NCBI GenBank assembly: GCA_943704425.1 | Contig: CALSCP010002090.1 | Location: 8,121 to 43,625, forward strand | Length of the DNA: 35,505 nt | Direction of reading: 5' to 3' | Origin: Ministeria vibrans ATCC 50519 | Lineage: Eukaryota; Opisthokonta; Filasterea | Notes under the pieces: generated by a model | Seen by the model: only the letters and a program-made list of their open reading frames with translations | The model's database searches: none | What the model was told of the DNA's origin: nothing | Shown here: in pieces, positions 31,237-35,505 of the stretch | Numbering within the stretch: position 1 is the first letter of the stretch | Layout: the number at the start of each line of letters is the position of its first letter | Program-made: the position numbers and the translations under genes

Positions 31237-31491
31237 GGGAAATGGGTGGTGTGAGAAACGTGCCCAAAGAGTGTGTGAAGACTGCAAAGGTGCAAAACTT
31301 AAAGTGAAAGTGGAACTGGTCAAGGTCAACTCACAACTGGAAGTGACTCAACTCAACTCAGCTCACTCTCAAGTTGGAGAGACAAAAGTTGAAAATCAAA
31401 TCAAATCAAATCAAAATCAAAAATCAATTATCAATCACTTTTAATTTTTTCATTCACACTCAAACCCCACTCTTACATTATACATACAACC
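31237..31491. promoter_or_regulatory. Divergent spacer, MRG-like gene and importin alpha
   Basis: 255 bp between two start codons. It has direct repeats of an ACTCAACTCA-type unit (31345-31360) and four AATCAAATCAAATCAAA units (31393-31415). A shared promoter is inferred from position. Confidence 0.4.
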
Positions 31492-33614
31492 ATGCCTCCT
31501 GCTCAAGACCGCCTGAAGGAATACAAATCAAAAGGAGCCGACAACGAGGTAGAAATAAAAAAAACGAAAATATTTTCAAATCAGAGCTGCTCAACGCCCA
31601 AGCGTCTCTTCTCCTACACCTCCATCGCTATACCCTTTAATATGCTACTATAATATTGTTTATGCCGCTGGAGCGGCAAATACAAGCCTAAAAGCTCTTG
31701 ACGGAGATGTGACAAACTTTTGGCAAACTTTTCGTTTTTTTTTTTGAAACGTTTGTCGACGATCGCATCGAATCTCAGGCTATTTTGCCCTTCTATAGCA
31801 CAAAAAATACACCATGGCGTGCCATGGCTGCATTCACTGCGATCCGAATTGTGTTCGCAATTGAGTTTTTGTTTTTTTTTCGAGATGTGATGACGAATGA
31901 ATAATATTAGAAAAAAATCAAACTTGTTTGCGATGCATCTGTATTCTTCTCACCTTCACTATGTGTGTCTCTCTTTAGGAAAGCCGTCGTCGTCGCAATG
32001 AAATGACAGTTGAGCTGCGCAAGAACAGGGTACGAATTCGGTGGTTGCCACATGAACAACATTACACGACAACTCACACGAAACGTATTTTTGTAGCGCG
32101 ATGAACAACTGTCGAAGCGCCGCAACATGCGCCTTGAAGAGGTTGATCAAGAGAACAGCAAGGCGGGAACGGACGCGAACGCGGCTGCTGCGCCTCAGAT
32201 TAGCAACTTGCCACAGTTTGTGCAGATGATGAATAGTGCCCAATCTGACGAGCGCTTCCGCGGCGTGCAGTCGATCCGTCAGCTTCTCAGCAAGGCCAAG
32301 TCGCCGCCAATCGACGAAGTCATTGCCAGCGGCTGTGTGCCGCGTCTGGTCGAATACCTCAGTGCCTTTGAGAATCCCACTCTGCAGTTCGAGTCGGCCT
32401 GGGCCCTCACCAACATCTCGTCGGGCACCACCGAGCACACCAAGTATGTGGTGGACATGGGCGCTGTGCCCATCTTCATTCAGCTTCTCTCTCAGGCGGG
32501 CTCCTCAGAGACACGCGAGCAGGCCTCGTGGGCCCTTGGCAACATCTGTGGTGATGGGCCGCACTACCGCGATCTTTGCATCAACTCCAAAGTCATCTCG
32601 GGTCTGTTCCAGCTGCTTAACGACTGCCACCAGACACTGTCGATTGTGCGCAACTGCACATGGACCATGTCCAACCTGTGCCGCGGCAAGAAGCCCTACC
32701 CGGCGGTCGCCGCGGTGCTCGAGCTTGTCCCTGCGCTGGCCATGTTGCTCACCCACGACGACACTGAGGTGCTCACGGATGCACTGTGGGCGCTGAGCTA
32801 CGCGACGGACGGCGCAAGCGAACAGATTGAGGCAGTGCTGCAGCAGACGGGCACGGCGGCGCGTATTGCCGAGCTGTGCCAGCACCCGCAGTCGTGTGTG
32901 GTCATGCCGGCACTGCGCACCTGTGGCAACATTGTGACCGGCACGGACACGCAGACGCAGGCCATGATCGACGCGGGTCTCATCAACATCATTGGAACAA
33001 TTCTCAGCAACCCCACGGCGCGCGACAACCTGCGCAAGGAGGCTGCGTGGGCCCTGAGCAACGTCACGGCCGGCACGCAATCACAGATCCAACAGGTCAT
33101 CGACAGCAATTTGGTGCCGCCGCTGCTGCACGTGCTCTCCACAGGCGACTTTAAGACGCGCAAGGAGAGCGCCTGGGCCGTTTGCAACGCTATCTCAGGC
33201 GGCACTCCCGAGCAGCTGTCGTACTTTGTCTCGCAGGGCTGCATCAAACCCCTCTGCGAAATGCTCACGCTCAATGACGCACGCATCATCACAGTTGTCC
33301 TCGAGAGCCTCACACACCTGCTCAAGGAGGGCGAGAAGGACCCCTCCGGCGAAAACCCCATTTGCACTTTCATCGAGAATGCGGACGGTCTCGACGCCAT
33401 TGAGCAGCTGCAAGAGCACGACAATGACGACATCTACCGCAAGAGCATGACGATCATCGAGAAGTTCTTTGGTGCCAACGAAGACATCCTCGAATCTCTC
33501 GAGCCCTCGGGTGTCTCTGCCTCGGGCGTCGTTCCCACCTGCGGACCCATTCAGCCGCTCTCTGCCTTCACCTTCACTGCTCCCGCTCCCTCTGCCTCTG
33601 GTTTCTCCTTCTAG
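31492..33614 (+). CDS. KPNA: Importin alpha (karyopherin alpha)
   Basis: Exons 31492-31548, 31979-32029 and 32097-33614 give 541 residues, a normal length. The importin-beta-binding domain is assembled over all three exons: [40 protein letters not shown]. About ten armadillo repeats follow, with the NLS-binding Trp-x3-Asn arrays intact (WALTN, WALGN, WTMSN in the major groove; WALSN, WAVCN in the minor groove). The C-terminus contains an acidic DNDDIYRKS segment, as in the CAS-binding region of the family, and ends in a Ser/Phe/Ala-rich tail. Known role: adaptor that recognises classical nuclear localisation signals and docks to importin beta. The first intron is 430 nt; an RTGATGA-like box-C sequence in it has no partner box D. 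The gene sits 182 bp from the convergent RasGEF gene. Confidence 0.97.
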
Positions 33615-33750
33615 ATATTTTCACACTTTTACTTCTGCCTCCTCCTCTGTACGAAATGCGCTTCTTTGCTTTGTTTTCAAATGAAAATATCTTTCTTTTT
33701 CTATTTCTTCGACGAAGACACGAATACTAAGGCTTCAAATTAATGACAAT

Positions 33751-33762
33751 AATAAATTTATT
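33751..33762. promoter_or_regulatory. Palindromic polyadenylation signal for both convergent genes
   Basis: AATAAATTTATT reads AATAAA on both strands. It lies 137 nt beyond the importin alpha stop and 34 nt beyond the RasGEF stop (in its own direction), in the spacer of this convergent pair. Function is inferred from position and sequence. Confidence 0.5.
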
Positions 33763-33795
33763 ATGAATGTTGTATAATAATACGTCTTAATGGGA

Positions 33796-35307
33796 TTAGA
33801 ACGCGGCTGAGAGATACTTTTTGATGAGACGGGGCAAAATGGCATAACTCATATCGTAGAGCTGGTTGTCAGAGGGAGGTGCAATGGCGTAGAGACGTGC
33901 GAGGAGAGACGGGCTGGACTTGAGAGAGGAGTACTGGGAGGCGCGGAAGTACTGGAAAGAGGCAATTTTGTAGCGCAGTTGGAAGAGTTTAGTCATGTTG
34001 ATGGAGTCGAGGCCGTTGATGGGGCGCGAGGAGGCCATCTCGTTGATGAAAGTGAGGTCTTGCAGGTAGAGCGAGAGCAGCGGGATGGTTGGGAGGCGGC
34101 CGTGCAGGCGACGCAGCTCGGCACGGTAACACCGGAAGTTGTGCGCCGGGTCAACAAGTCCTTCCAACTCGTGCAAGTGTCGCAGTGTCCGCCCCGAGAC
34201 GACCGTCCAGACCTCTTTAAGGCGCACCAGTGCTCCGTGGTTCAGTCCCTATGTGGTCGAGAAGAGATGGAGAAAGGAAAAGATAGAGAAAGGGAGAGAT
34301 AGAGAAAGGAAGAGAGAAAGAAAGAGAGAGAAAGAGAGAAAGTGATAGGGAAAGGAAGAGATAGAGAAAGGAAGAGAGAAAGAAAGAGAGAGAAAGAGAG
34401 AAGGTGATAGAGGGAGGTAGAGAGGAAAATAAAGAAAGAGATACGAAAGAGCATGTTATAGGGTACAACTCCGGTACAACATCGAAGAGTAGAGTCGTAC
34501 CGACACAATGGCAAAAACGCCCCAGTAATCGTGCAACTGTCGTGATTTCTGTGCCACATGTACAAATTTCATAATCAACTTGGCAGCGCCCGCATTGAGA
34601 CGCTTTGTGTCCTCTGCCATACACAAAGACAAAAAAAAACTTACAGTCAGAAATCCCATTGTCTCTCCCTTTTTAGCGTTTGTACTTGCGGTGGGCGATG
34701 CGTCCGCAGGTGCTGCGGCAACCAGAACCATTCCGGCGACCCACCGTGACAGCGTGTTGAACCAGTCGATGGTGCGCATGATGTTGATCTGTGCGTGCCA
34801 CAGCGAATCACTGCCCGTGAGAAACACAATAAACTCGTGCGGTTCAATCTGATGGAGCAGTTCGCTGTGGATCAGTGCAAGCTGGTCGGCCAGCGCACGT
34901 GCACGCACACCATCCAGCGCACCATGCATTGCCTCCCACATGCCCACCGCCTTGTCGTCTCTTGCTGATGACAAGAGGGTCCCAGCAGAGGCAGATGCAG
35001 ATGCAGCAGCAGCAGCAGAGGAGCCAAACGACGATCGTCGTCCTTCCGGCGTGTGGTTGACTCCGTGCCGTGTAGCGTGTGTCACAATATCCCGCAGTTG
35101 TGCCTCGTACCGCACGCGCTCGCGTCCCAGTGTCTCGTCCATGGTCGCCGACAGCGCGTGCAGCTGTCGCGCGGCACATTTCTCCCGTAGTGCATTGAGC
35201 GGGCCCATCATTGCCTCGTTCTGTCCTCCTGACGTTGCAAAGTCAAAGTAGTTTTGACGAATCCACTTTGATAAAAATATCATCACTCGCGTTTGAATTA
35301 CTCCAGC
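33796..35307 (-). CDS. Ras guanine-nucleotide exchange factor (RasGEF), 5'-partial
   Basis: Minus-strand exons 35307-34645, 34611-34501 and 34248-33796 give 408 residues in this window. An acceptor (TTTTAG) precedes 35307, so more N-terminal exons lie beyond the window. The first exon begins in what looks like a RasGEF_N module (VMIFLSKWIRQNYFDF), then a poly-Ala/Ser linker (about 34990-35020). The CDC25 domain follows: LIHSELLHQIEPHEFIVFLTG, TIDWFNTLSRWVAGMV, KLIMKFVHVAQKSRQLHDYW, FAIVSGLNHGALVRLKEVW, IPLLSLYLQDLTFINE and SINMTKLFQLRYKIASFQYF. Known role: catalyses GDP release from Ras-family GTPases at membranes. The acceptor at 34612 (GCAGAG|GAC) is chosen over a closer AG because only it keeps the frame. 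Such GEFs are numerous in Amoebozoa. Confidence 0.93.
34255..34445. repeat. GA-rich minisatellite in a RasGEF intron
   Basis: The intron between exons 34501 and 34248 contains AGAAAGTGATAGGGAAAGG-like and GATAGAGAAAGGAAGAGA units in several copies, related to the AACAAAGTGATAGAGAGA family. Confidence 0.85.
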
Positions 35308-35314
35308 CTAAAAC

Positions 35315-35415
35315 CGAAAAGAAGGAACGACAATAATTATATTATTACTAATTATTTATTATAATTATTATTATTATTATTATTATCATTATTATTATTA
35401 TTATTATTATTATCA

Positions 35416-35505
<90 letters not shown>
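35315..35505. repeat. (ATT)n microsatellite at the window end
   Basis: More than 150 nt of ATT/TTA trinucleotides with rare ATC interruptions. It lies just upstream of a RasGEF acceptor, so it is probably part of an intron of that gene. Confidence 0.9.

Noticed and set aside
31549-31978. Possible C/D snoRNA in the first importin alpha intron (GTGATGA)
   Set aside because: No box D or terminal stem at a suitable distance.
1-35505. CRISPR arrays, operons, ribosome binding sites, insertion sequences
   Set aside because: The DNA is spliced eukaryotic nuclear sequence; repeats are microsatellites and minisatellites without spacers, and no transposase or reverse transcriptase is visible.

Overview
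The window is nuclear DNA of a gene-dense, intron-containing unicellular eukaryote. Every recognisable product is eukaryotic: nuclear-pore membrane glycoprotein, cytosolic ribosomal proteins, heterotrimeric G-protein alpha, cytoplasmic dynein intermediate chain, importin alpha, MRG15-type chromatin protein, RasGEF and TBC/RabGAP. Almost all splice junctions are GT-AG with phase-consistent joins. The mix (G-alpha, RasGEF, PH-TBC of TBC1D2 type, a KIBRA-like tandem-WW protein, a Btk-type zinc finger, interstitial TTAGGG repeats) suggests an amoebozoan, apusozoan or holozoan-type protist. I could not name the species. Exons are GC-rich with C/G-ending codons; introns and spacers are low-complexity: poly-T, (CT/GA)n, (CA)n, (ATT)n.

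Layout: 41-6421 NUP210 homologue (+, 5' end outside the window); 6650-7406 RPS29/uS14 (-); 8335-9616 RPL4/uL4 (+), divergent from RPS29; 9929-10611 small ankyrin protein (+); 10612-11429 CT/GA-repeat spacer holding an assembly gap; 11430-13798 G-protein alpha (-, first exon uncertain); 13898-15387 tandem-hotdog thioesterase-like protein (+); 15590-17779 tandem-WW coiled-coil protein (-); 17916-20257 dynein intermediate chain (+); 20394-22895 PH/Btk-zinc-finger protein (-, interrupted by a second gap); 23268-27751 PH-coiled-coil-TBC RabGAP (-); 28022-29351 type I membrane glycoprotein with a lysosomal-type tail (-); 29658-31236 MRG15-like chromo/MRG protein (-); 31492-33614 importin alpha (+); 33796-35307 RasGEF (-, 5' end outside the window).

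The genes do not form one pathway; this is an ordinary compact eukaryotic gene neighbourhood with many close divergent (100-255 bp) and convergent (137-203 bp) pairs. Signalling and traffic genes cluster loosely (G-alpha, PH-Btk, RabGAP, RasGEF, membrane glycoprotein), and nuclear functions are represented by NUP210, importin alpha and MRG15.

Most worth a second look: a PH + Btk zinc finger + proline-rich protein with no kinase domain; an interstitial telomeric array inside an intron; a dispersed GA-rich minisatellite shared by several introns and one large inverted spacer; a G-alpha whose predicted N-terminus lacks the usual lipidated helix and first strand, next to a coding-like 58-residue ORF; and a GC-AG intron in the RabGAP gene. 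I found no clearly new multi-gene system.
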